Assembly (NCBI RefSeq): GCF_018860705.1
Contig: NZ_JAHKQA010000076.1
Coordinates: forward strand, 1-64,000
Direction: 5' to 3'
Source of the DNA: Citreicella sp. C3M06
GTDB taxonomy: Bacteria > Pseudomonadota > Alphaproteobacteria > Rhodobacterales > Rhodobacteraceae
Length of the DNA stretch: 64,000 nucleotides
Shown: positions 9,519 to 18,287 of the stretch, piece after piece
Position numbering within the stretch: the stretch's first letter is position 1
Layout of the letters: each line of letters begins with the position of its first letter
Made by a program: the position numbers and the translations under genes
Notes under the pieces: generated by a model
What the model saw: the letters and a program-made list of their open reading frames with translations, nothing else
Databases searched by the model: none
Told to the model about the DNA's origin: nothing

Positions 9519-10694
9519 ATGATCCCGTCCGTCCTGCCCACCTATTCCCGCGCCCCGCTTCACTTCGTGAAGGGGGAAGGCACCTGGCTGGTGGAGGAAG
9601 ACGGGCGCCGATTCCTCGATCTGGGCAGCGGCATCGCCGTCAACGCGCTTGGCCACGCCAACCCCGCGCTGGTCGCCGCGCTGACCGAACAGGCGGGCAA
9701 GCTGTGGCATGTCTCCAACCTCTACGAGATCCCGCAACAGCAGGCGCTGGCCGACAAGCTGGTGGAGGCGACCTTCGCCGATACGGTGTTCTTCACCAAC
9801 TCGGGAACCGAGGCCTGCGAGCTGGCGGTCAAGATGGCTCGCAAGTACTGGTACGACAAGGGCCAGCCCGACAAGTCCGACATCCTCACCTTCTCGGGCA
9901 GCTTCCACGGGCGCAGCTCGGCAGGCATCGCCGCCGCCGGGTCGGAAAAGATGGTCAAGGGCTTTGGCCCGCTGCTGCCGGGCTTCGTGCACCTGCCGTT
10001 CGGCGACAACGACGCGCTGCTCGCGGCCATCACCGACACCGTGGGCGCGATCCTCATCGAGCCGGTGCAGGGCGAAGGCGGCATCCGCCCGCTGCCCGAC
10101 TCCACCCTGAGATGGATGCGTGATCTGTGCGACGAACGCGGCATCCTGCTGATCCTCGACGAGGTGCAATGCGGCATGGGCCGGACCGGCAAGCTCTTCG
10201 CCCATGAATGGGCCGGGATTAAACCCGACATCATGATGGTCGCCAAGGGCATCGGCGGCGGCTTCCCGCTGGGCGCGGTGCTGGCCACCGAAGGCGCCGC
10301 CAGCGGCATGACCACCGGCACCCATGGCTCGACTTACGGCGGCAACCCGCTGGGCTGCGCGGTGGGCAACGCCGTGATGGACCATGTCGCCGATCCCGCC
10401 TTTCTGGCAGAGGTCAACCGCAAGGCCGGCCTGTTGCGCCAAAAGCTCGAAGGCCTCATCGCCGCCCATCCGGACACCTTCGAAGAGGTGCGCGGCATGG
10501 GCCTGATGCTGGGTCTGAAAACCAGACAGGCTCCGGCCGATTTTGTCAAAAAGGGCTACGACGCGTTGGTGATCACCGTTCCGGCCGCCGACAACATCGT
10601 GCGCCTGCTGCCGCCCTTGAACATCACCGATGACGAAATCGCCGAGGCCACCGCCCGCCTTGACGCCGCCGCCACCGCCCTCGAAACGGCCTGA
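9519..10694 (+). CDS. argD: Acetylornithine aminotransferase
   Basis: A 391-residue PLP-dependent class III aminotransferase, converting N-acetylglutamate semialdehyde to N-acetylornithine in arginine synthesis (it may also serve succinyl-diaminopimelate). Motifs: FFTNSGTEACELAVKMARKY, FSGSFHGRSSAG, LILDEVQCGMGRTGKLFA, and the PLP lysine Lys243 in MMVAKGIGGGFPLGA. GTHGSTYGGNPL is the usual phosphate-binding loop. The ATG at 9519 has a GGGAGA site upstream and fits family N-termini; an upstream extension from 9462 does not. argF follows in the same direction after an intergenic repeat. Confidence 0.95.
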   Translation: MIPSVLPTYSRAPLHFVKGEGTWLVEEDGRRFLDLGSGIAVNALGHANPALVAALTEQAGKLWHVSNLYEIPQQQALADKLVEATFADTVFFTNSGTEACELAVKMARKYWYDKGQPDKSDILTFSGSFHGRSSAGIAAAGSEKMVKGFGPLLPGFVHLPFGDNDALLAAITDTVGAILIEPVQGEGGIRPLPDSTLRWMRDLCDERGILLILDEVQCGMGRTGKLFAHEWAGIKPDIMMVAKGIGGGFPLGAVLATEGAASGMTTGTHGSTYGGNPLGCAVGNAVMDHVADPAFLAEVNRKAGLLRQKLEGLIAAHPDTFEEVRGMGLMLGLKTRQAPADFVKKGYDALVITVPAADNIVRLLPPLNITDDEIAEATARLDAAATALETA

Positions 10695-10763
10695 GCTTCT
10701 TCTGGCCATAAATATCCCGGGGGGACTGGCGCCGTCAGGCGACAGGGGGGGCAGCGCCCCCAT
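10695..10763 (+). repeat. Intergenic repeat, copy 1 (argD-argF)
   Basis: CTTCTTCTGGCCATAAATATCCCGGGGGG-type element (first part at 10697-10724) ending in a GGGGGGGCAGCGCCCCC hairpin arm. The same 5' block and a G-run/CCCCC 3' block recur at 12329 and 21598 in this window, always between genes. Confidence 0.8.
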
Positions 10764-10787
10764 CCTTCCTTGAAAAAAGCAAGAAAA

Positions 10788-11714
10788 ATGAAACATTTTC
10801 TCGACATTCACAAGACCGACAAAACCGATCTGCGGGCCATCATCGATACCGCAAAACAGATCAAGAACACCCGCAAGGGTCGCCCTCAGGCCGCGCTCGA
10901 TGACGATCTGCCCCTCAAGGACCGCATGGTCGCGCTGATCTTCGAAAAACCCTCGACCCGCACACGGGTCAGCTTCGATGTGGGCGTGCGCCAGATGGGC
11001 GGGCAGACGATGGTGCTCTCGGGCTCCGACATGCAGCTCGGCCATGGTGAGACCATCGCCGATACCGCCCGCGTGCTGTCGCGCTTCGTCGACATGATCA
11101 TGATCCGCACCTTCGATGAATCGGTTCTCGAAGAGATGGCAGAATATGCCTCGGTGCCGGTGATCAACGGGCTGACAGACCGCACCCACCCCTGCCAGAT
11201 CATGGCCGACATCCTGACCTTCGAGGAACATCGCGGCCCCATTGCGGGCAAGAAGGTGGTCTGGTGCGGCGATGGCAACAATGTGTGCGCGTCCTTCCTG
11301 CACGCCGCCGGGCAATTCGGCTTCGATCTGACCTTCACCGGCCCGGTGCAGCTCGATCCGGAAATGGAGTTCGTCGGCCTTGCCCGCAGCGCTGGCTCCA
11401 CCATCACCATCGAGCGCGACGCCTTCAAGGCGGTCGAGGGCGCCGATTTGATCGTCGCCGATACCTGGGTTTCGATGCATGACGCGCAATCGGCCCGAGA
11501 GCGGCGCCACAACATGCTGCGCCCCTATCAGGTCAACGAAGCGCTGATGGAAGCGGCCGGCAAGGACGCACTCTTCATGCATTGCCTACCCGCGCACCGC
11601 GGCGAGGAAGTCACCTCCGAAGTGATGGACGGTGCGCAATCGGTGATCTGGGACGAGGCCGAAAACCGCCTCCATGCGCAAAAGGCCATCATGCGCTGGT
11701 GCGTCGGCGGCTGA
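10788..11714 (+). CDS. argF: Ornithine carbamoyltransferase
   Basis: A 308-residue enzyme making citrulline from ornithine and carbamoyl phosphate. The carbamoyl-phosphate loop is [15 protein letters not shown] (STRTR near residues 56-60). The second signature [14 protein letters not shown] and the C-terminal [13 protein letters not shown] with the ornithine-binding Cys are present. I use the ATG at 10788 ([11 protein letters not shown]), which follows AGAAAA; the in-frame TTG at 10770 is less likely. Forms the arginine pair argD-argF with the upstream gene. Confidence 0.95.
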   Translation: MKHFLDIHKTDKTDLRAIIDTAKQIKNTRKGRPQAALDDDLPLKDRMVALIFEKPSTRTRVSFDVGVRQMGGQTMVLSGSDMQLGHGETIADTARVLSRFVDMIMIRTFDESVLEEMAEYASVPVINGLTDRTHPCQIMADILTFEEHRGPIAGKKVVWCGDGNNVCASFLHAAGQFGFDLTFTGPVQLDPEMEFVGLARSAGSTITIERDAFKAVEGADLIVADTWVSMHDAQSARERRHNMLRPYQVNEALMEAAGKDALFMHCLPAHRGEEVTSEVMDGAQSVIWDEAENRLHAQKAIMRWCVGG

Positions 11715-12067
11715 TCCCGCACCAGCGCGGCACGATCAGGGGGCAGGGCATGGGTTCTCTTCGCATGTCCCGCCCCATCCCTTCTGCATGATCGCGAGGC
11801 ACAGGCACGCCCACCGTCCGAATACAAAGCCCGCTGCTCGAGAAAGGGCAGCAGGGTGAACAACGTAGGCGCGGCATGTCCAACGCGACCTCTCCGTCTC
11901 GGGCTTGTCTTGTTGGTGTGCCAGGATGGTTGGCTCGCGCATGATGCGACATTCGATGCAATCCGCGACGCTGCGGGCGAGGCAAGAGGGTAAGTGGACG
12001 CTGATCGCGGCGATAAGCCTCGGCCAATCCAACGATGGGACGCATCGCACAAACGGCGCGGGCTGCA
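11715..12067. other. Intergenic region downstream of argF
   Basis: No intact gene. Leftward frames continue weakly from the lipoprotein remnant described next, which suggests that this stretch is the degraded 3' part of that gene. Nothing else can be supported. Confidence 0.4.
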
Positions 12068-12328
12068 TCATCCGCGCCTGATCGCATGATGACATCTCCA
12101 AGGCCTTCCGCGGCCAGCTGATCCTCGCGCAGCTCGAAAAGCTGCCGACGACCTGCCCCCCCCGTTACCAGCGCGATCACGACAGGCGTTTCGATCCCGC
12201 TGCTCTGTACAGCCCTCGGCGTCCGAGGGGCACCGCAGGCCCAAGTTCATTCCTTCGCCCGCCACGGGGTCGCACGCCGCGATGGCAAGGATGCCCCCCA
12301 CGGCCGATACGAAGGCCGACGCCCGCAT
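12068..12328 (-). pseudogene. Remnant of a lipoprotein gene
   Basis: The reading starts MRASAFVSAVGGILAIAACD, a good lipoprotein signal with the lipobox LAIAAC, and then runs on for about 65 residues without recognisable similarity. Near 12157-12164 there is a run of eight C. Another leftward frame crossing that point (ALVTGGAGRRQLFELREDQL and onward) looks more protein-like than the first, so I suspect a frameshift in a once longer lipoprotein. It is not a family I recognise. An alternative is a short functional lipoprotein of 86 residues. Confidence 0.4.
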
Positions 12329-12386
12329 CTTCTTCTGGCCAGAAATATCCTGGGGGGAGCGCAACGCGCGGGGGGCAACGCCCCCT
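12329..12386 (+). repeat. Intergenic repeat, copy 2 (upstream of lipoprotein remnant)
   Basis: Starts CTTCTTCTGGCCAGAAATAT, then CCTGGGGGG, and ends GGGGGGCAACGCCCCCT. Related to the copies at 10695 and 21598. It overlaps the last two bases of hrpB and abuts the ATG of the lipoprotein remnant. Confidence 0.8.
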
Positions 12387-14841
12387 ACTGTCCGCGCGGC
12401 TTGGCACGCAGGGTTGGATCCGCCTCGCGCGGGTCTTCGGGCCAAGGGTGGCGCGGATATTGCGCCTTCATGTCCTTGCGCACATCGGCGTAGGAGCCCT
12501 CCCAGAAACCGGGAATGTCCATCGTGGTCTGCACCGGCCTGCGCGCCGGAGACAGCAGCGTCACCCGCAAGGGCGTGCGCCCGACCAGCGGATGGCTGCG
12601 TTGGCCGAACATCTCCTGAATGCGCAGCTCGATCTGCGGATGTTCGCCGGAATAGTCGATGGGAATCTCGCGGCCAAGCGGCGTGACAAAGCGCCCCGGC
12701 ACTGCCGTATCCAGCGCCTGCATCTGCCCCCAGTCCAGCCGGGCCCGCAGCGCTGGCAGCGGGTCGAAGCGCTTCCAGTCCTCGGCGGTCTTCACGCCGC
12801 TCAGAAACGGCAACAACCACTCCTCAAGCGTGTCCAGCAGCGCAGCATCGGACATGTCGGGCAGATCAAGCCCGCCGTCGCGCCCCAGCGCCACGCGGGC
12901 GGCAAAACGCCGTGCGGCATCGCTCAGCGACAGGCCCAGATCGCGCACTCCGTCCAGCATGGCGCGGGCCACCGCCTCGGCGGGTGCGTCTTTCCACAGC
13001 CGGTCATCCAGCGCGATGGCCCCGAGCTTTTCCTGCCGCCGCGCCACCACCCGGCGCTCGCGTTTCGACCAGGCACAGCTGTTTTCCCAGACGATCTGGT
13101 CGGCAAACAGCGCCCGCAGTTCGCTTTCGGTGATCTGGATCGCCTGCCGGATACGGGCTTCGCGCGGGTTGCCGTCGGTGTCGGTGACGACGATCAGCCG
13201 GGCGCTTGCCAGCGGGTCGGCGTCGTCCATCACCGCGCCCTTGCCGCCAGAAAGCTGATAGCGGGCGGCATCGCCCTTGCGGCGCAGGCCGATGCGGTCG
13301 GGATAGGCCAGCGCCGCCAGCGCGGCAGCGCCCTGCGCGGGACCCTTGGTGCTGCGCGCTTTCAGCCGCCGTGCCTCGGCCCGGATACGCTCGAGCGATG
13401 GGCGGTTCAGGCCATAGGGCCGCGTCTGCGCAAACCGGCGGGCATCGCGCAGCGCCTCGAGCCGCAGCAGCAGATCGCTGGGCGCGCCCTTGATCGGATC
13501 GCGGTCGGCCAGCAGCGCCGCCAGCGGCGCAGCCTCCGGCCCGCCCAGTTCCAGCATATGCGCAAGGCGCGGGTGCAGCGGCAGCGCGGCGAGCCTGCGC
13601 CCATGCGCGGTGATGCGCCCCTTCGCATCCAGCGCCCCCAGCATATGCAGCAGCGCTTGCGCCTCGGCATAGGCGCCGGGGTTCGGCGCGGTGAGGAACG
13701 GCAGATCGCCCGGCACAGCGCCCCAGAGCGCCAGTTCCAGCGCCAGCCCGGCAAGGTCGGCGCTTTCGATTTCTGCCGGGGGAAAGGCCAGCTGCGCGCC
13801 CTCTTCGCCTTTGGTCCAAAGCCGGTAAGACACGCCTTGCGCCACCCGGCCTGCGCGCCCGGCGCGCTGCGTGGCCTCGGCGCGGGTGACGCGCTCGGTC
13901 ACAAGGCGCGACATGCCCGAGCCGGGATCGAAGCGCGCCCGCCGCGCCCGCCCGCCGTCGATCACCACGCGGATGTCCTCAATGGTCAGCGAGGTTTCCG
14001 CGATCGAGGTGGCAAGCACCAGCTTACGCCCCTGAGCTTCGGGCTGGATCGCCGCGCGCTGCGCCGAAAATTCCATCGCGCCGAACAGCGGGCGGATGGT
14101 GACATCGGCGGGCAGGCGGGATCGCAGCAGCGCCTCGGTGCGGCGGATTTCGCCTTCGCCGGGCAGAAAGGCAAGCATGCCGCCTTTTGTCTCAGCGGCG
14201 GCCTGCACGATCAGATCAGAGAGCGATTCTTCGAACCGGCGAGCTTTCGGCACGGGCTTGTCCAGCCAGCGGGTTTCGACCGGAAAGGCGCGCCCTTGCG
14301 AGGTCACGATGGGCGCATCCATCAGCGCCGCCACCGGGGCGGCATCCAGCGTCGCCGACATCGCCAGCAGAATCAGATCGTCGCGCAGGGCGCCGGCAAT
14401 TTCAAGGCACAGCGCCAGCCCCAGATCGGCGTTGAGCGAGCGTTCGTGAAATTCATCGAACAGTACCGCGCCAATGCCGGGCAGGTCGGGATCGGATTGG
14501 ATCATCCGGGTCAGGATGCCTTCGGTCACCACCTCGATGCGGGTGGATCTGGACGATTTCGCCTCGCCCCGGATGCGGTAGCCGACACGCTCGCCCGGAA
14601 CTTCTCCAAGGGTTTCTGCCAGCCGTTGCGCGGCGGCGCGGGCGGCAAGGCGGCGCGGCTCGAGCATCAGGATCTTGCCGTCCGTCAGCCCTGCGTCGAG
14701 CATGGCCAGCGGCACACGGGTGGTCTTGCCCGCGCCGGGGGGGGCTTGCAGCACGGCGCGGCCGCGCGTTTTCAGCGCGTCGATAAGGGCGGGCAGGGCG
14801 TCGTCGATGGGCAGGCGGAACATAGCCTGCTTATGCGCCAT
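12385..14841 (-). CDS. hrpB: ATP-dependent helicase HrpB
   Basis: An 818-residue DEAH/RHA-type RNA helicase. Motif I is APPGAGKTTRVPL, motif II DEFHERSLNADL (DEFH instead of DEAH, as usual for HrpB), motif III AMSATLDA, and motif VI QRAGRAGRVAQG. The helicase-associated and HrpB C-terminal domains follow (TPLGREIPIDYSGEHP). Length matches the family (about 810-830). The start MAHKQAMFRLPIDDALPALIDAL is reasonable; an internal Met seven codons in is the alternative. Physiological substrate unknown. It follows the efflux permease gene by 21 bases and may be read from the same transcript. Confidence 0.93.
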   Translation of the reverse strand: MAHKQAMFRLPIDDALPALIDALKTRGRAVLQAPPGAGKTTRVPLAMLDAGLTDGKILMLEPRRLAARAAAQRLAETLGEVPGERVGYRIRGEAKSSRSTRIEVVTEGILTRMIQSDPDLPGIGAVLFDEFHERSLNADLGLALCLEIAGALRDDLILLAMSATLDAAPVAALMDAPIVTSQGRAFPVETRWLDKPVPKARRFEESLSDLIVQAAAETKGGMLAFLPGEGEIRRTEALLRSRLPADVTIRPLFGAMEFSAQRAAIQPEAQGRKLVLATSIAETSLTIEDIRVVIDGGRARRARFDPGSGMSRLVTERVTRAEATQRAGRAGRVAQGVSYRLWTKGEEGAQLAFPPAEIESADLAGLALELALWGAVPGDLPFLTAPNPGAYAEAQALLHMLGALDAKGRITAHGRRLAALPLHPRLAHMLELGGPEAAPLAALLADRDPIKGAPSDLLLRLEALRDARRFAQTRPYGLNRPSLERIRAEARRLKARSTKGPAQGAAALAALAYPDRIGLRRKGDAARYQLSGGKGAVMDDADPLASARLIVVTDTDGNPREARIRQAIQITESELRALFADQIVWENSCAWSKRERRVVARRQEKLGAIALDDRLWKDAPAEAVARAMLDGVRDLGLSLSDAARRFAARVALGRDGGLDLPDMSDAALLDTLEEWLLPFLSGVKTAEDWKRFDPLPALRARLDWGQMQALDTAVPGRFVTPLGREIPIDYSGEHPQIELRIQEMFGQRSHPLVGRTPLRVTLLSPARRPVQTTMDIPGFWEGSYADVRKDMKAQYPRHPWPEDPREADPTLRAKPRGQ

Positions 14842-14862
14842 CGCCCGCCTGCCGTCGAGCCG

Positions 14863-16425
14863 TCAGTGCCCGCCGCCGCCCCCTGCAGCTGCGCGCGGCG
14901 GTTTCATCGCCAGCGCCAGCACCGCCAGCCCGACGAACAGCGTGGTGATCAGGGTGAACACGTCGATGAAGCTCATGACCGAGGCTTGCTGCGCCACCCG
15001 CGAGGCCATATACGACAGCGCTGCGCGAGGTCCATCAATGCCCTCGGCCGTCAGATATGACGCTATCAGGTCCAGCTGGCGCAGCGCCTCGGGGTTGGAC
15101 CAGCTGAGGGTTTCGGACAGGCGCGCGCTGTGCAGCGCGTTGCGATCCGTCAGCAGCGTATTGATGACCGCCAACCCCACCGCGCCGCCGAGGTTGCGCA
15201 TCAGGTTGTAGAGCCCCGAGGCGTTTTTCATCTTCGAGCGCTCCAGCGTGCCAAGCGCGAGGTTGTTGATCGGTACCATGCAGATCATCAGCGATATGCC
15301 GCGCAGGATCTGCGGCAGCAGCAATTCGTTGAAATCCCAGTCGGCGGTCATGCCGGTCAACATCCATGACGACGTGCCAAAGCCCAGAAAGCCGAGCAGC
15401 AGCATCAGCCGCAAATCCATCCTCGCCGACAGCATCCCAGCGATGGGCGCGGTCAGGAACATCGCCATGCCCGACACGAATACCGTTTGGCCGGTCATCA
15501 GGCTGTCATAGCTGCGGATTTCCGACAGGTAGAGCGGATACAGGTAGGTCATCCCGTACAGCCCGATGCCCATGACGAAGCTGAACACCGAGCCGACGGC
15601 AAAATTGGTGTTCGCAAAGGCCGAAAAGTCGACGATGGGATTTTTCAGCGTGAAAGCCCGCCAGAAGGTGACGATCCCCCCCAGCACCATCACGACGAAC
15701 AGGATCAGCACCATCTCGTCTTCGAACCAGTCGTTGCCGGGGCCTTCCTCGAGCACGAATTCCATGCCGCCAAGGAAACAGGCCAGCGCGCCAAGGCCGA
15801 TCCAGTCGAAAGTGGAGAACAGCGACCATTCGGGCTTGTCAAAATCGATCAGGGACAGCGCGCCAATGGTCACCAGTATGCCCGCCGGCACGTTGACCAG
15901 AAACAGCCAGTGCCAAGACATCGCGTGGCTGAGAAAGCCGCCGACCGTGGGGCCGACCGTGGGGGCCAGCGTCGCCACAAGGCCAATCATCGGCGATACG
16001 ATGGCGCGTTTGGACGGCGGAAAGATGGTAAAGGCCGCGGCGAACACCGACGGGATCATGCCGCCGCCCAGAAAACCCTGCACCGCGCGCCACAGGATCA
16101 TCTCGGTGATGCTGCTGGAGGTGGCGCACATGAACGACGCCGCGGTAAAGCCCGCCGCCGACACGGCGAACAGGTAGCGCGTCGACATCATCCGTCCCAG
16201 CAGGCCCGACAGCGGGATCATCACCACCTCGGCGATCAGATACGAGGTCTGCACCCAGCTGATTTCATCCGACGAGGCGCCAAGCCCGGCCTGAATCTCG
16301 GGAAGCGAGGCCGAGACGATCTGGATGTCGAGGATCGCCATGAACATGCCGAACACCATGACGAAGAACGCCGCGATGCGACGCGGCGTCAGTTCGGGTT
16401 CTGGCTGGGCAGCGGGGGCGCTCAT
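14863..16425 (-). CDS. DHA2-family multidrug efflux permease (EmrB-like)
   Basis: A 520-residue major facilitator with 14 predicted transmembrane segments, typical of the EmrB/QacA (DHA2) branch. Signatures: FFVMVFGMFMAILDIQIVSA for helix 1, WVQTSYLIAEVVMIPLSGLL, the RxxGG-type QGFLGGGMIPSVFA, and VGPTVGGFLSHAMSWHWLF for motif C. The His/Gly-rich C-terminus ends AAAGGGGGH. Its ATG overlaps the stop of the HlyD gene by ATGA. Together with an outer-membrane TolC-like protein not seen here, it would form a tripartite proton-driven pump. Confidence 0.93.
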   Translation of the reverse strand: MSAPAAQPEPELTPRRIAAFFVMVFGMFMAILDIQIVSASLPEIQAGLGASSDEISWVQTSYLIAEVVMIPLSGLLGRMMSTRYLFAVSAAGFTAASFMCATSSSITEMILWRAVQGFLGGGMIPSVFAAAFTIFPPSKRAIVSPMIGLVATLAPTVGPTVGGFLSHAMSWHWLFLVNVPAGILVTIGALSLIDFDKPEWSLFSTFDWIGLGALACFLGGMEFVLEEGPGNDWFEDEMVLILFVVMVLGGIVTFWRAFTLKNPIVDFSAFANTNFAVGSVFSFVMGIGLYGMTYLYPLYLSEIRSYDSLMTGQTVFVSGMAMFLTAPIAGMLSARMDLRLMLLLGFLGFGTSSWMLTGMTADWDFNELLLPQILRGISLMICMVPINNLALGTLERSKMKNASGLYNLMRNLGGAVGLAVINTLLTDRNALHSARLSETLSWSNPEALRQLDLIASYLTAEGIDGPRAALSYMASRVAQQASVMSFIDVFTLITTLFVGLAVLALAMKPPRAAAGGGGGH

Positions 16426-17504
16426 TGCAGTGCCTGCGCCACGGCGGTGCCTTCGGGGGCGGTGCGCCGGTCGATCTCGACCACGACGGACAGGCCGGCG
16501 CGCAGGCCCGGCGTGCCTTCGGGCAGCTCGATGCGCACCGGCACGCGCTGCACGATCTTGGTGAAGTTGCCTGTCGCGTTCTCGGTGGGCAAAAGCGAGA
16601 ATTCCGAGCCGGTGGCCGGGGCGAGCGACACCACGCGGCCTTCGATCTCGTGGTCCTCCAGCGCGTCGATGCGGATCTTGGCGGTTTCGCCCGGCGTGAT
16701 GCCGGCCAGCTGGGTTTCCTTGAAGTTCGCTTCGACATAGAGCCCGCGATCGGGGACCACCACGGCAAGCTGTGCACCGATGCTGACCAGTTCGCCCTCT
16801 TCGATGGCGATGTTGGCGACGGTGCCATCAAATGGCGCGCGCAGCACCGTGTGATCCAGATTGCGCTGGGCTTGGTCGATGTCGAGCTGAAGCGCGCGGC
16901 GCGAGGATTCGCTTTCCTCTCGCTGCGCCTTGAGCACATCGACATCCGCCTTCGCCCCGGCGATGGTGGCGAGCGCCGCCTGCCGGTTGGCGCGGCTGGT
17001 TTCCAGCGCCTCATTGGCATCGTCCAGATCGGCCTGAGACGAAACACCGCGCGCCCGCAACCCTTCGATCCGGGCCTGCGAGGTCTCGGCGGCATGCAAC
17101 GCCGCATCGGATGCTGCAAGCTGGGCTTCGGCCTGCGTGACGCTGGCCTGCGCGGCGAGGATCTGCGCGTCGACCCGCGCCAGCGTGCGTGACAGCGTCA
17201 GCAGCTTGGCTTGCGCCTGTTCCAGCGCGATGCGGTAATCGCCATCTTCGATCCGCACCAGCACCGCGCCCTTGCTCACGTGCTGGTTGGCCTGCACCGG
17301 AATGTCGGCGACGTAGCCTTGCAGCTTGGACGATACCAGCGACATGTCGGCTTGGACATAGGCATCATCGGTCTCCACTAGAAACCGCCCATTCGTCCAG
17401 TACTGGTAGCCCTCATGGCCGCCCCCAAGCAGGGCCAACAGCGCGATGCTGGCCAGAATGGGTTTTTTGCGGCTTTTCTTTTCGGGCGTCTCGGCGGCGG
17501 TCAT
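16422..17504 (-). CDS. HlyD-family periplasmic adaptor (EmrA-like)
   Basis: A 360-residue membrane-fusion protein. One N-terminal transmembrane helix (about residues 15-35, KPILASIALLALLGGG) is followed by VETDDAYVQADMSLVSSKLQ, the typical first half of the lipoyl domain. A long alpha-hairpin follows (about 90-220, rich in Ala, Gln and Glu), then LDHTVLRAPFDGTVANIAIE, the second lipoyl half, and a beta-barrel with VEANFKETQLAGITPGETA. I start at the ATG at 17504; the frame runs on upstream without relevance. First gene of the efflux operon, divergent from tetR with two operators in between. Confidence 0.93.
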   Translation of the reverse strand: MTAAETPEKKSRKKPILASIALLALLGGGHEGYQYWTNGRFLVETDDAYVQADMSLVSSKLQGYVADIPVQANQHVSKGAVLVRIEDGDYRIALEQAQAKLLTLSRTLARVDAQILAAQASVTQAEAQLAASDAALHAAETSQARIEGLRARGVSSQADLDDANEALETSRANRQAALATIAGAKADVDVLKAQREESESSRRALQLDIDQAQRNLDHTVLRAPFDGTVANIAIEEGELVSIGAQLAVVVPDRGLYVEANFKETQLAGITPGETAKIRIDALEDHEIEGRVVSLAPATGSEFSLLPTENATGNFTKIVQRVPVRIELPEGTPGLRAGLSVVVEIDRRTAPEGTAVAQALQ

Positions 17505-17543
17505 GGGGCGGTCTTTCGAAGAGGGGATATGGGGAGAGGGCGG

Positions 17544-17563
17544 ATCGAACCACCCGGTTCGAT
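17544..17563. promoter_or_regulatory. TetR operator 1
   Basis: ATCGAACCACCCGGTTCGAT: perfect 8-bp arms (ATCGAACC/GGTTCGAT) around a 4-base centre. Lies 40 bases upstream of the leftward emrA-like gene and is near-identical to operator 2, 57 bases away centre to centre. Confidence 0.9.
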
Positions 17564-17600
17564 GGCAACTAGGACATCCCGGACTCAAAATCAAGACTTC

Positions 17601-17620
17601 ATCGAACCAGCGGGTTCGAT
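17601..17620. promoter_or_regulatory. TetR operator 2 inside the tetR promoter
   Basis: ATCGAACCAGCGGGTTCGAT, same perfect 8-bp arms as operator 1. It fills the spacer between a candidate -35 (TTCATC, 17598-17603) and -10 (TATACA, 17621-17626) of the rightward tetR gene, so binding should repress tetR itself. Confidence 0.9.
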
Positions 17621-17633
17621 TATACAGCGTGGC

Positions 17634-18284
17634 ATGAGCACAAAGATCGATGAAAGCTGCGCGCAAAAGCGCCGTCATGCCGCCGGGCAAGACCCCGACA
17701 AACGTCGCCAGATTCTGGATGGCGCGTGGCGGATCTTTGTCGAACAGGGGTTCGATGCCGCCTCGATGAACAGCATCTGCAAGGCGGCGGGGGTGTCGAA
17801 GGGCACGCTGTATGTCTATTTCGACAGCAAGGAAGACCTGTTTGTCGCCTTGATCGAAGGCCGGCGCAGCGCCTTCTTCGCCGGAATCTCCGAGCGGCTG
17901 GCAGAGGCGGGCAGCACCGAAGAGCGGCTGCTGGCCTATGCCATCGGCCTGTCGACGCAGCTCAATTCCGATGACGTGATCCGGGCGCAGCGCATCGTGG
18001 TCAGCGTGGTGGACCGGATGCCCGAACTGGGCGTGCGCTTTTACGACGCCGGGGCGCGGCATTTCCTTGGCTGCCTGACCGATTTCCTGAGCTGCGAGGC
18101 CAAGGCGGGAAATCTGCGCATCGAGGATCCCGAGCTTGCAGCGGTGCAGCTGGTCGAACTGTCGACCGCTGGCACATGGCGGGCCCGGCTGTTCGGGCGC
18201 CGGCAGGACGTGCCGCCCGAGGCCGAGATCGAACACACCGCCCGCGCCGCCGTGCGGATGTTTCTGGCCGCTTACAGCACCTGA
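17634..18284 (+). CDS. TetR-family transcriptional repressor of the efflux operon
   Basis: A 216-residue regulator. The N-terminal TetR DNA-binding domain is RRQILDGAWRIFVEQGF then MNSICKAAGVSKGTLYVYF (helix-turn-helix about residues 42-60) and SKEDLFVALIE. The C-terminal part looks like the TetR_C AefR-like all-alpha ligand domain. It is divergent from the HlyD/DHA2 efflux operon and two identical-arm palindromes lie between them, so it almost certainly represses both. Only eight bases separate the -10 from the ATG, and I see no Shine-Dalgarno sequence, so the mRNA may be leaderless. The inducing compound is unknown. Confidence 0.93.
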   Translation: MSTKIDESCAQKRRHAAGQDPDKRRQILDGAWRIFVEQGFDAASMNSICKAAGVSKGTLYVYFDSKEDLFVALIEGRRSAFFAGISERLAEAGSTEERLLAYAIGLSTQLNSDDVIRAQRIVVSVVDRMPELGVRFYDAGARHFLGCLTDFLSCEAKAGNLRIEDPELAAVQLVELSTAGTWRARLFGRRQDVPPEAEIEHTARAAVRMFLAAYST

Positions 18285-18287
18285 CGC

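Noticed and set aside
12448-15060. Long open frame on the plus strand opposite hrpB
   Set aside because: It is a mirror frame of a GC-rich helicase gene; the protein is Arg/His/Gln-rich with no motif, while hrpB on the other strand has all helicase motifs.
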